Source: Verrucomicrobiota bacterium (lineage in GTDB: Bacteria > Verrucomicrobiota > Verrucomicrobiia > Opitutales > Opitutaceae). From it: a stretch of 64,000 nt of DNA. The notes beneath the pieces were generated by a model. It saw nothing but the letters and a program-made list of their open reading frames with translations, was not told the DNA's origin and ran no database searches. The first letter of the stretch is position 1. The number at the start of each line of letters is the position of its first letter. The DNA is taken from contig JACRQG010000008.1 in assembly GCA_016222805.1 (NCBI GenBank), forward strand, positions 248,001 to 312,000. Reading direction: 5' to 3'. Both the position numbers and the translations under genes were made by a program. This document shows positions 8,620-16,675 of this stretch, in pieces.

Positions 8620-9543
8620 CTACCTGCCCGCCCCCCCGAGCGCGGCCTGGGCGGCCGCCGCCATCGTGGGCGCGGTCTCCGCCGCCGGCACGCCACTCCA
8701 GATCTCCAGCGCCTTCGCCCCCTGGTGCACCAGCATCGCCAGGCCGTTCGCCCGCGCCACCCCGAGCCGTCCAGCCACGGCGAGCAGCGGCGTTTCCGGC
8801 GGGTTGTAGATCATGTCAAACACCGCCGCGGGCCGGTGCAGCGCCGCCAGGTCGATCGGCAGCGGATCACTGTCCCGGAGCCCCGCGCTGGTGGCGTTGA
8901 TCACCAAGGCGTGGGCCGGCAGGTCCGCCGGAGGCGCCGCCGGGGAGAATCCGCGCACCGGAATGGCGCCCGCCAGGGGCGCGAGGTCCGCGAGCAGCAC
9001 CGCCAGGTTCTCCGGCGTCCGGTTCGCGATCGCGAGGGACGCGCAACCGCGCTGCAGGCACTCCACCGCCGCCCCCCGGGCGGCCCCCCCGGCGCCGAGA
9101 AGGATCACGTCCGCCCCGCGCAGGTCCCAGCCCAGGTTTTCCCGAATCGCGGCCGCGAGACCGTAGCCGTCGGTGTTGAATCCCCGCCAGCCCTCCGGCT
9201 CCGCCCGCAGAGTGTTCACCGCCCCGACCGGCCGCGCCGCCGCGTCCACTTCCGCCACCCGGCCAAAGGCCAGGATTTTGTGCGGCACCGTGAGGTTCAC
9301 CCCGTGAAAGCCGCGCTCCCGCAGGAGCCCGAGCGCGCCCGGCAGATCGTCCGGAGGCACCTCAAACCGGAAATACCGCCAGTCGGCGAACCGGGGATCC
9401 CGCCGGGCCAGTCCGGCCAGCGCAGCGTTGTGCATCGCCGGACTGATCGAGTGCTTGATCGGGTGGCCCAGCACGGCGAGTGACGTGCCGGGGCGCGACC
9501 AGGTCGCGAGATCCGACAGGGTCAGGACGGGATCGGCGCTCAT
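8620..9543 (-). CDS. aroE: Shikimate dehydrogenase
   Basis: A 307-residue NADPH-dependent enzyme that reduces 3-dehydroshikimate to shikimate in aromatic amino acid synthesis. Substrate motif HSISPAMHNAAL, catalytic lysine in NLTVPHK, GAVNTL, the NTDG motif (RGFNTDGYG), cofactor loop LLGAGGAARGAAVE, and C-terminal LAMLVHQGAKALEIW are all present. It is slightly longer than E. coli AroE because of about 25 N-terminal residues before the shikimate-binding site. It lies upstream of pilD on the same strand, and the two could be co-transcribed. Confidence 0.92.
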   Translation of the reverse strand: MSADPVLTLSDLATWSRPGTSLAVLGHPIKHSISPAMHNAALAGLARRDPRFADWRYFRFEVPPDDLPGALGLLRERGFHGVNLTVPHKILAFGRVAEVDAAARPVGAVNTLRAEPEGWRGFNTDGYGLAAAIRENLGWDLRGADVILLGAGGAARGAAVECLQRGCASLAIANRTPENLAVLLADLAPLAGAIPVRGFSPAAPPADLPAHALVINATSAGLRDSDPLPIDLAALHRPAAVFDMIYNPPETPLLAVAGRLGVARANGLAMLVHQGAKALEIWSGVPAAETAPTMAAAAQAALGGAGR

Positions 9544-9592
9544 GGACGGAACATTCCGGGCGCACCGCGGCCGGCGTCAAGCGGCCCGGGCC

Positions 9593-10459
9593 TCACTGCG
9601 CCTCCCGGGCGTGGGTGGCCTCGAATTCCTCCACGAAACTCGCGAACAGCCGGGCCCGCTCGATTTCCCTGCCGGCGGAATAGTGGTTCACCAGATTGCG
9701 GCAACTGCGGCAGAGCACCTCCCGCACCGGCGTCGGCGCCAGGTCGCTGAGTTTGGGCGCCACCTGGTTGGCGCGGAGCAGTTCGAAGATCTCGGCGGCG
9801 TCGCGGAAAACCCCGCGCTCGAACGGATCGACGAAGAACGGGAGGTGGTCGCTGAAACATCCGACGAGGAAGTGCCCGGGCAGGCCCACCGGTTCGAGCT
9901 CGAGGCCGGCGCGCCCGGCGACCAGCAGGTACACGATGCAAAGCGAGAGCGGGATGCCGGTTCGCCGCTCGAGCACCTGGTCGAGGAAGCTGTTGCGCGG
10001 ATCCGTGTAGTGCTCGACGTTGCCGTGGAAGCCCCACTCGTGGAAGAGCACCCGGTTCAGGACGCGGCACTTCTCGCGGGCGGTGGACGGCTCCACCATC
10101 AGTTCACGGCAGCGGGCGGCGATCCGGTCCAGCTCCCCGCAGCAGGCACCGGCATCGAGCCGCGGCGACACCGTGCGGGCGAGGAGCAGCGCGCCGGTCT
10201 CGAGTTCGTAGTGCAGCGACCGGATGAAATCGCGGAACTCCGCCACGGGATCGGTGAACTGGAGCTCATCCAGGAAGCCCCGGGCGTGGCGCGCCAGCGC
10301 GCGATCGGGACCGCCGGCAGCCTCCTGGAGCAGGGCCGCCGCCACCGGGCCCAGCTCACGAAATCGCCGGCCCAACGCCCGATGCACCGCCGCGCTCGGA
10401 TCGTCCAGCAGGGCGAGGAGCGCGGCCCGTTCGGCGGCGGCAAGCGGCGGAAGTTCCAC
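9593..10459 (-). CDS. Transglutaminase-like (SirB1-type) protein
   Basis: A 288-residue protein from GTG 10459 (start VELPPLAAAERAALL), chosen because the frame upstream collides with the YggS gene. The C-terminal half matches the transglutaminase-like domain found in SirB1/YchA proteins: NVEHYTDPRNSFLDQVLERRTGIPLS, GLPGHFLVG (candidate catalytic His) and FFVDPFERG (candidate Asp). The N-terminal half is helical, with short repeats resembling HEAT units. The cellular role is not established. The gene follows YggS by 62 bp on the same strand. Confidence 0.75.
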   Translation of the reverse strand: MELPPLAAAERAALLALLDDPSAAVHRALGRRFRELGPVAAALLQEAAGGPDRALARHARGFLDELQFTDPVAEFRDFIRSLHYELETGALLLARTVSPRLDAGACCGELDRIAARCRELMVEPSTAREKCRVLNRVLFHEWGFHGNVEHYTDPRNSFLDQVLERRTGIPLSLCIVYLLVAGRAGLELEPVGLPGHFLVGCFSDHLPFFVDPFERGVFRDAAEIFELLRANQVAPKLSDLAPTPVREVLCRSCRNLVNHYSAGREIERARLFASFVEEFEATHAREAQ

Positions 10460-10521
10460 GTCGCGAAGGCAAGGGGAATCCCGGCCCGGCGCAACCGGGA
10501 AACGCCTGCGACCGGCAATGC

Positions 10522-11235
10522 TCAGCGCGCCCCGAACAGCGCCGTCCCGACCCGCACGAGGGTGCTGCCCGCCGCCACCGCCGCCTCGAGATCGCCGGTC
10601 ATGCCCATCGAGAGCTCGCGCAGCGGCCGGCCGGTCCGGGCCGCCAGCTCGTCGCGGAGGGCCCGCAGCCGCCCGAAGGTGCGGACCGCGTGCGCCGCCG
10701 TCTCCGCCGGCGTGGCCCCGAGCGGCGCGATCGTCATCAGCCCGTCGACCTGCAGGTGCGGGCACGCCAGCGCCTCGTCCAGCAGCCGCGCGGCCCCGGC
10801 CGGATCCGCGCCGAACTTCGCCGGATCGTCCCCCGCGTTGATCTGCAGGAGCACGGGCAGCGTCCGGCCCCGCTCCGCCGCGGCGCGGTCGAGGTGCCGC
10901 AGCAGCTTCTCGCTATCCACACTCTGGATACGATCGAAATGCCCGGCCGCCAGCCGGGCCTTGTTCGACTGCAGGTGGCCGATCAGCTCCCAGCGCAGCG
11001 CCGCGTGCGCCGGGGCCAGCTGCGCCCGCTTCTCGACACCCTCCTGCACCCGGTTCTCCCCCACCGCCCGGAGCCCGAGGCGCGCCGCCAGCTCGGCCGC
11101 CGCCACCGGATGCGTCTTCGTCACCGCCAGCAGCTCCACCTCGGCGGGATCGCGTCCGGCAGCCGCGCACGCCGCGGCAATCCGCGCCCGGATTTCCCCG
11201 GCGCGCTGGGTGAACTCCTCGAGGGACGGAAGCAT
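10522..11235 (-). CDS. YggS-family pyridoxal-phosphate homeostasis protein
   Basis: A PLP-binding TIM-barrel protein of 237 residues from ATG 11235 (MLPSLEEFTQRAGEI). An in-frame ATG at 11274 would add 13 residues that overlap the divergent regulatory region. Family motifs: the PLP lysine in LLAVTKTHP, GENRVQE, HLQSNKA, INAGDDPAKFG, and LSMGMTGDLEAAVAAG (the family usually has MGMS). These proteins buffer free PLP and bind no other known substrate. The gene diverges from a LysR-type regulator and precedes the transglutaminase-like gene. Confidence 0.9.
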   Translation of the reverse strand: MLPSLEEFTQRAGEIRARIAAACAAAGRDPAEVELLAVTKTHPVAAAELAARLGLRAVGENRVQEGVEKRAQLAPAHAALRWELIGHLQSNKARLAAGHFDRIQSVDSEKLLRHLDRAAAERGRTLPVLLQINAGDDPAKFGADPAGAARLLDEALACPHLQVDGLMTIAPLGATPAETAAHAVRTFGRLRALRDELAARTGRPLRELSMGMTGDLEAAVAAGSTLVRVGTALFGAR

Positions 11236-11239
11236 GACG

Positions 11240-11287
11240 TTAGATTCGCTAATTAGTGGTTTACGAACGGGCAACAGTTTCTATTCT
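11240..11287 (+). promoter_or_regulatory. Divergent YggS/LysR regulatory region with LysR-type site and candidate promoter
   Basis: An AT-rich island in GC-rich DNA. TTAG-N5-CTAA at 11240-11252 has the T-N11-A form bound by LysR-type regulators. It overlaps the palindrome CTAATTAG (11249-11256). A sigma-70-like pair TTTACG (11260-11265), 16 bp, TATTCT (11282-11287) lies in front of the LysR gene. This predicts autoregulation and a short 5' leader. It is assigned by eye only. Confidence 0.45.
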
Positions 11288-11310
11288 GCCCCCCTCAACG
11301 CCAGCTAATC

Positions 11311-12210
11311 ATGCAGATTGAGAACTTCAAAATTTTCGCGGATTTGGTGGAAACGAAGAGTTTTTCGAAGTCGGCCAAGCTGAATGGCATCACCCAGTCG
11401 GCGGTGAGCCAGCAGGCCCGCGCGATGGAACGGCACTTCAAGACGCTGCTGATCGACCGCAGCCAGAAACAATTCCAGCTCACGCGCGAGGGCCAGCGCG
11501 TGTACGAGTCGGCCAAGGAGATGCTGCACACCTACGAGAAGCTGCTCTCCGAGCTGCAGGAGATGAAGAAGGTGATCAGCGGCACCATCCGCATCTCCAC
11601 CATCTACTCCATCGGCCTCCACGAGCTGCCGCCGTTCATCAAGAAGTTCCTCCACGACTTCCCGTCGGTGAACGTGCGCGTCGAGTACCGCCGCTCCAAC
11701 CTCGTGTACGAGGACATCCTCCACAACTCGGTCGACTTCGGCCTCGTCGCCTTCCCGGTGAAGCACCGGCAGATCGAGATCCTGCCCTTCCGCAACGATC
11801 ACCTCGTGCTCATCACGCACCCGCAGCACCCGCTGGCGAAGCGCGCCGACATCGAGATCAAGGATCTGGCCGGCCAGAAGTTCATCGGCTTCGACCCGGA
11901 CATCCCCACCCGCAAGGCGGTCGATATCATCTTCCGCGAGCACAAGCTCGAGATCGAGCCGGTGATGGAGTTCGACAACATCGAGACGGTGAAGCGCGCC
12001 GTCGAGATCGACCACGGCGTCGCCATCGTGCCGCAGGCGACCGTGCTGCAGGAACAGAAGCAGGGCACGCTTTCGGTGCTGCCGTTCAAGGGCAAGGATT
12101 TCACCCGCCCGCTGGCCATCCTGCACCGCAAGGGCCGCGTGCTCACCCCCGCGATGAAGAAATTCATCGAGACGCTCGGCTTGGATCTGCCCGAGATCAG
12201 CCAGCCCTAA
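11311..12210 (+). CDS. LysR-family transcriptional regulator
   Basis: A 299-residue one-component regulator. The winged helix-turn-helix covers residues 1-60 (MQIENFKIFADLVETKSFSK ... ITQSAVSQQARAMERHFKT). The effector-binding domain runs from about 90 to 295 (GTIRISTIYSIGLHELP). It has CbbR/CysB-like overall character, but the inducer cannot be read from sequence. It is transcribed divergently from YggS, with a LysR-type dyad in the 75-bp space between them. Codon use is very uniform and the sequence is rich in Lys and Glu compared with neighbours, consistent with a conserved chromosomal regulator. Confidence 0.88.
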   Translation: MQIENFKIFADLVETKSFSKSAKLNGITQSAVSQQARAMERHFKTLLIDRSQKQFQLTREGQRVYESAKEMLHTYEKLLSELQEMKKVISGTIRISTIYSIGLHELPPFIKKFLHDFPSVNVRVEYRRSNLVYEDILHNSVDFGLVAFPVKHRQIEILPFRNDHLVLITHPQHPLAKRADIEIKDLAGQKFIGFDPDIPTRKAVDIIFREHKLEIEPVMEFDNIETVKRAVEIDHGVAIVPQATVLQEQKQGTLSVLPFKGKDFTRPLAILHRKGRVLTPAMKKFIETLGLDLPEISQP

Positions 12211-12300
12211 GCCGACCGGCCGGACACCGGAACCCCGGCTCGAAATGACGCGGCCCCTTGCGCCGCGCCCGCCGGTGCGCAGCGTTTCGACCCGACCCGC

Positions 12301-12870
12301 ATGAAACCCACTGCTCCGGCTCTCTCCTTCGTCCTCGCCCTGCTGTCCGCCAGCTTCGCGGGCTGCGCCCCGCAGCCGCCGGCTCCGGCCGGGAAACAGG
12401 CCGCGGCCCCCGGCGCCGCCGCCCCTTCGGCCCAGGCGTTGCCCCGGCTCGGCCCGGCCCCGGCCTGGCAGCTCAAGGACGTCAATGGCGCCCCGGTGTC
12501 CTCCGACCAATTCAAGGGCAAGGTCGTGGTGGTGGATTTCTGGGCCACATGGTGCCCCCCGTGCCGGGCGGAGATCCCCGGCTACATCGACCTCGTGAAG
12601 AAGTACGGGGCCGAGGGACTCGTGATCGTGGGCATCTCGCTCGACCAGGCGGGCCCGGAGGTCGTGAAGGCCTTCGCCGGCAAGACGGGCATCAACTACC
12701 CGCTGGTGATGGGCGACGACCAGGTGGTCGCCGCCTTCGGCGGCGTCGAGGGCATTCCCACCACCTTCCTCATCGACCGCACCGGCCAAATCCGCGACCG
12801 CAAGGTCGGCGCCGAGGAAACCGCCGACTACGAAAAGAAGCTGCTCGCGGTGCTGCGGGAAAAGGCCTGA
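12301..12870 (+). CDS. TlpA-type thioredoxin-fold lipoprotein
   Basis: A 189-residue thiol-disulfide oxidoreductase. The signal peptide ends in a lipobox (SASFAGC, Cys22), so it is probably membrane-anchored on the outside. A Pro/Ala-rich linker (about 23-50) leads to an AhpC/TSA-Redoxin domain with the active site WATWCPPC and the cis-proline region EGIPTTFLIDR. It would reduce or oxidise periplasmic disulfides, for example in cytochrome c maturation or oxidative defence. No cytochrome genes are close. A strong terminator lies 40 bp downstream. Confidence 0.87.
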   Translation: MKPTAPALSFVLALLSASFAGCAPQPPAPAGKQAAAPGAAAPSAQALPRLGPAPAWQLKDVNGAPVSSDQFKGKVVVVDFWATWCPPCRAEIPGYIDLVKKYGAEGLVIVGISLDQAGPEVVKAFAGKTGINYPLVMGDDQVVAAFGGVEGIPTTFLIDRTGQIRDRKVGAEETADYEKKLLAVLREKA

Positions 12871-12903
12871 CCGCCCCGGCGGCCACTCCGCCGCTTCTTC
12901 GCC

Positions 12904-12952
12904 AAAAAAAAGGGGCCGGCGATAACCCCTTAACGCCGGCCCCAGTTTTTTT
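12904..12952. terminator. Bidirectional intrinsic terminator
   Basis: A perfect 10-bp stem, GGGGCCGGCG (12912-12921) and its complement (12934-12943), with a 12-base loop. On the minus strand the stem is followed directly by eight T; on the plus strand by AG and seven T. It serves the TlpA gene on the plus strand and, more canonically, the transcript coming from the GH3-family gene on the minus strand. Confidence 0.9.
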
Positions 12953-13061
12953 CTGTATTCCGGCCTCGCGGCCGGCTCACGCTGTCCAAACCCTGCATGG
13001 ACAGAATGCAGGCCTTGTAGAGCAGCTCGCATGCCAGCAGCGGGACGGATTTGGAATCCAC
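12930..13061 (-). CDS. Candidate 43-residue small protein (or structured 3' RNA)
   Basis: A GTG at 13061 sits 7 bases after a good Shine-Dalgarno sequence (GGGAGG), which is unusual in this window. It opens 43 codons with high third-position GC: MDSKSVPLLACELLYKAC..., ending in RPRGRNTEKNWGRR. The stop codon falls in the loop of the terminator. The same DNA can also fold well: CCTGCAT (13012-13006) pairs with 12998-12992, its loop CTGTCC can pair with GGACAG (12987-12982) as a pseudoknot, and CCGGCC-GCGA-GGCCGG (12975-12960) forms a GNRA-capped hairpin. I do not recognise the protein or the RNA. Both readings remain open. Confidence 0.35.
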   Translation of the reverse strand: MDSKSVPLLACELLYKACILSMQGLDSVSRPRGRNTEKNWGRR

Positions 13062-13081
13062 CCGGAAGCCTCCCGCCCCCT

Positions 13082-14671
13082 CTATTCCGAGGCAAAGTTG
13101 GTCACCTGCGAAAGCTCGTCGGCCAGCAGGCGATCGGACCGGCAGCGCGGCACCTTGTGCAGGCCGCCCCACTGCTGACGGTACCGGAGCCAGTGGGCGA
13201 AGACGCCAGGCATCACCAGCCGCACGAGCGGGGCATCCAGGGAGCCATCCCGGCGCCGCGCCGCATAGTCCTCGCTGATCGCCAGCAGCTCGGCGTCCAG
13301 CTGCTGGGCCATCTGGGGCCCGGTGGGGGTTGCCACGGTACCTGGCCGCAGCTCAATCCACCATTCATGGCGGCCATGTGCGTGCCCGGTCAGGTCTCCT
13401 CCGCCCAGCGGGGCGACGTGGAAGTTGACGATGCTCCACTTCTGCCGCTCGCACACCGCGACCAGCGCACGGGTCACCTGGACCTCTGACAGGCGTTCCC
13501 CGAAGGGACTGAGTTGCAGGTCAGTCCGCCCCACCCAGACCACGCGCGGTGGCTGCACCGACAGGAAGCGCACGACATCGCCGAGCGGAATCCTCGCCAG
13601 CCCACCCGGTGTGGTGACGAAGACCACATATTCCGCGCCGGACTTCACCTCCGCCAGCGGCAGCAATCTCGGCCCGAGTGATTCCAGACGGCCCCCGTCG
13701 TACTCCGCCCGGGGCAGGAACTCGAAAAAGATGCCCACGTCGGTGAACAGGCGCAGGCCGGCACCCGGCTCGCCATCCTGGGCCGCGAGGATCCCTTCCG
13801 TCGCCGCCAGGACTTCCTGGAACGCGACACTCGGCCCCAACAGGGCCCGCAGTTCCTCGTGGTAGGGGGCGAGCAGCGAACCGGTGTGCACACAGCACTC
13901 GAGGTTCGGCCACACCGCCTCGAGGTTCAGGACCCGGTGCTTCGGCCCGGCGCCCGCGTCCTGCACGGCGTGCGCCAGCTGGAGGAGTCCCTCCGGCAGC
14001 CCGGCGATCAGCGAGAGATCACGCCCGCGGGTCCGCTGCGCCATGCGCTCCAGCCGTTCCGGCCAGTCGTCAGTCTGGGCCACTGCCAACCCCGGCTCGT
14101 AGAGGTGGCGCTCCACCCACGCGGGCAGGCTGAGTTCAGCCAGTCCGCTGGCGTCGCCGGCAAAGCGCGGGGTCGGCGCGCCATCCTTCAGGGGGACGAG
14201 GCGGGCACACCCTCCCACCAGCAGGTGCCGGCCGCGAAACACCCCGGCATGCCCCACCCGCGCCGTATAATGAAGCAGGGCCGCGTGGCCGGCGGCCCGG
14301 TAATGTGCCAGCAGCGCCTCGGTGGCCGGCATCAGCCGGCGCCGGCCGCTCGTCGTGCCGGCACTCTGGGCGAAGAGCACGCACTCGCCCGGCCAGAGCA
14401 CGTCCTTGTCGCCCGCGGTCATGCGCGCCACCGCCGGGGCCAGGGATGCATGATCGCGCGGCGCCACCCGCGTGCGAAACTGCGCATAGGTCATGCCGCG
14501 CTCCACTCCCGCCGATTTCCAGTAGGAGGTCGCCGCGAGTTGATCCCGCAGGGCCTGCCATGCCGTTTCCTGCGCCGCCACTCCCGTGCTCGGGCGCCTC
14601 AGTCGCCGCGCCATCGCCGCCGTGTGCAGGTCGGCGCGAATCGTGTAGAAGCTCTTCGGCCAGACCGGCAT
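13082..14671 (-). CDS. GH3 auxin-responsive-promoter-family acyl-adenylating enzyme
   Basis: A 529-residue protein of the GH3 fold. Plant members adenylate a carboxylic acid and join it to an amino acid; the bacterial relatives are mostly uncharacterised. The ATP-binding P-loop-like motif is FAQSAGTTSGRRR (about 113-125) and a second conserved patch is RLFTDVGIFFEFLP. The C-terminal subdomain begins near GRTDLQLSPFGERLSE. No signal peptide. It stands alone, divergent from an RluA-type gene, with the candidate small gene and terminator downstream. The substrate is unknown. Confidence 0.8.
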   Translation of the reverse strand: MPVWPKSFYTIRADLHTAAMARRLRRPSTGVAAQETAWQALRDQLAATSYWKSAGVERGMTYAQFRTRVAPRDHASLAPAVARMTAGDKDVLWPGECVLFAQSAGTTSGRRRLMPATEALLAHYRAAGHAALLHYTARVGHAGVFRGRHLLVGGCARLVPLKDGAPTPRFAGDASGLAELSLPAWVERHLYEPGLAVAQTDDWPERLERMAQRTRGRDLSLIAGLPEGLLQLAHAVQDAGAGPKHRVLNLEAVWPNLECCVHTGSLLAPYHEELRALLGPSVAFQEVLAATEGILAAQDGEPGAGLRLFTDVGIFFEFLPRAEYDGGRLESLGPRLLPLAEVKSGAEYVVFVTTPGGLARIPLGDVVRFLSVQPPRVVWVGRTDLQLSPFGERLSEVQVTRALVAVCERQKWSIVNFHVAPLGGGDLTGHAHGRHEWWIELRPGTVATPTGPQMAQQLDAELLAISEDYAARRRDGSLDAPLVRLVMPGVFAHWLRYRQQWGGLHKVPRCRSDRLLADELSQVTNFASE

Positions 14672-14834
14672 GGCAACGCGCCAGAAGCCACGCAGACGCC
14701 GGGAAACAGCAAGCGAAATAAGCCCCCCGGATCCACCGGCGGCCCGGACGTCTCCCGGCGCGCCCCGGGATCACGCGGGCAAAATCCGGGCTAGACTTCC
14801 ACCGGCAGCACGCGAGAAACGCCAGCGCTCCCTC

Positions 14835-15707
14835 ATGTCCCTGCCTCCGGTCCTCTTCGAAGACGACACCCTCGTCGCGTTCGACAAACCCAGCGGCCTG
14901 CTGGTGGCGCCGGATCGCTGGGACAAAACGCGCCGCCACCTCATGGGGCTGGTGCACGCTGATGCGCGGTACGGACGGGGAGTCGCCAATGTCCATCGCC
15001 TCGACGCCGACACGAGCGGCGTGCTGCTCTGCGCGAAGACCAAGCCCGCGCTCGATGCGTTGTCCGGCCAGTTCCAGGCCAAGACGGTCCAAAAGACCTA
15101 TCACGCGCTCGTGGTGGTGCTGGCACCCGGCTTTGAGATGAAGGTCGTGCCCCCGATCCGCGACGCCGGTGGCGGGCTGCCCGAGACCTTCACGGTCGAG
15201 CTCGCCCTCGGCGAGGACGAGCGCCAGCCGGGACGCATGCGGGTGTTCAAGGGTCGCGGCGGTCGCGACTGCCTGACCGAGTTCCGCACCCTGGAGCGTT
15301 TCGGCGGCGCCGCCCGCGGCCGCACCGGACGTGGCCCGGCCGTCGCCGCTGGCTACGCCCTGGTGGAGTGCCACCCCCGCACCGGCCGCACTCATCAACT
15401 GCGCGTGCACCTCGCGGCGGCGGGCGCCCCCATTCTCTACGACGGCTTTTACGGGCACCCGGACGTCGAACTCCGGCTGTCCGACCTGAAACGCAGCTAC
15501 AAGGGCCGCGACGACGAAAAGCCCTTCATCGGCCGCCTCGCCCTGCACGCCAGCGAACTCACCCTGCAACATCCGGCCACCCGCCTTCCGATCACGCTGC
15601 GCTCGCCCCTGCCGCACGAATTCGAGGTGGCGCTGAAGTACCTGCGGAAGTTTGCGGGAGCCGCTCCGCTCCACCCCACCCCGGCCACGCCCTCCTTTTC
15701 CCCATGA
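14835..15707 (+). CDS. RluA-family pseudouridine synthase
   Basis: A 290-residue RNA-modifying enzyme from ATG 14835 (MSLPPVLFEDDTLVAFDKPSG); the open frame reaches further upstream, but that part overlaps the divergent promoter space. Catalytic motif: VHRLDADTSGVLL, with the conserved Asp. C-terminal motifs are GRTHQLRVHLA and the domain end FIGRLALHAS. There is no S4 domain, as in the RluA/TruC group. The target uridine is not predictable. Its last bases overlap the start of the next gene (ATGA). Confidence 0.87.
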   Translation: MSLPPVLFEDDTLVAFDKPSGLLVAPDRWDKTRRHLMGLVHADARYGRGVANVHRLDADTSGVLLCAKTKPALDALSGQFQAKTVQKTYHALVVVLAPGFEMKVVPPIRDAGGGLPETFTVELALGEDERQPGRMRVFKGRGGRDCLTEFRTLERFGGAARGRTGRGPAVAAGYALVECHPRTGRTHQLRVHLAAAGAPILYDGFYGHPDVELRLSDLKRSYKGRDDEKPFIGRLALHASELTLQHPATRLPITLRSPLPHEFEVALKYLRKFAGAAPLHPTPATPSFSP

Positions 15708-16615
15708 ACCTCCCCTCCCCCACCCGCCGCGACCTGCTCAAGACCGCCGCCCTCGGCGTCCTGACCCTGCCGCTGGCCGCCTCGCTCCGCGCGGCCGAGA
15801 AAAAGAAGGCCGCTCCCGAGGCCGCCGCGCTCCCGACGTACGCCTCGTTCCCCGAGGGTCGGGAAAACGGCCTGCGCCTCGGCGTCGCCTCCTACTCGCT
15901 GCGCAACCTGCCGCTCGACGAGTTCATCGCCACCGTCAAGGTGATGCGCATCTCCAACGTCGCCCTCTTCCGTCTCCACTGCAACTGGGAGACCGCCCCG
16001 GCCGACGAATGCCGCGGTGTCGGCGGAAAGCTGCAGGCGGCCGGCCTGCGCCTCACCGGCTCCGGCGTGGTCAATCTGCCCAACGACGAGGCCAAGTGCC
16101 GCCGCGCCTTCGAAAACGTGAAGGCCGCCGGCATGGCCACGATGGTCTGCAAGCCCGATCGCGAAGCCCTGCCCCTGGTGGCGAAGCTCGCCCGGGAATT
16201 CGATCAGAAGCTGGCGATCCACAACCACGGCCCCGAGGACAAGGTGTACCCGACGCCGGGGGTCGCCTACGAGGCGATCAAGTCGCTGGACTCCCGGGTC
16301 GGCCTGTGCATCGACGTCGGACACTCGGTGCGCGGTGGCGAGGATGCCGTGACGGCCATCCGCAAGTACGCCTCCCGCGTCTACGACCTGCACATGAAGG
16401 ACAGCGTCGCGGTCCCCGGGGCGATGAAGGACATCCCGATCGAGGTCGGCGCCGGGCGGCTCGACATCCGCGGCGTGCTGCGCGCCCTGCTCGAGATCAA
16501 GTACGACGGTGTGGTGTCGTTCGAATACGAGAAGATTGCCGGGAATCCCGTCACCGGCCTGGCCGAGTCGATCGGCTACGTGCGCGGCGTGCTCGCCGCG
16601 CTGGCGAAGGCCTGA
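15704..16615 (+). CDS. Tat-exported sugar phosphate isomerase/epimerase (TIM barrel)
   Basis: A 303-residue AP-endonuclease-2-like TIM barrel with a twin-arginine signal (PTRRDLLKTAALGVLTLPLA). Metal-ligand motifs follow: KLAIHNHGPED, GLCIDVGHSVRGG, VYDLHMKDS and GVVSFEYEK. The barrel begins near LRLGVASYSLRNLP. ATG 15704 overlaps the RluA-family stop (ATGA). The folded, metal-loaded enzyme is probably exported by Tat. The MFS transporter 60 bp downstream suggests that it converts a sugar outside the cytoplasm before uptake. Confidence 0.8.
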   Translation: MNLPSPTRRDLLKTAALGVLTLPLAASLRAAEKKKAAPEAAALPTYASFPEGRENGLRLGVASYSLRNLPLDEFIATVKVMRISNVALFRLHCNWETAPADECRGVGGKLQAAGLRLTGSGVVNLPNDEAKCRRAFENVKAAGMATMVCKPDREALPLVAKLAREFDQKLAIHNHGPEDKVYPTPGVAYEAIKSLDSRVGLCIDVGHSVRGGEDAVTAIRKYASRVYDLHMKDSVAVPGAMKDIPIEVGAGRLDIRGVLRALLEIKYDGVVSFEYEKIAGNPVTGLAESIGYVRGVLAALAKA

Positions 16616-16675
16616 GCCACGCACCGGGCCGGCGGTGCCGATCATGCCATCCCCCAACCACCCCTCCTGATTTCC

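Noticed and set aside
11305-13095. 596-codon minus-strand open frame opposite the LysR and TlpA genes
   Set aside because: Crosses two well-supported genes and a terminator, with a repetitive Leu/His/Asp translation typical of an antisense shadow.
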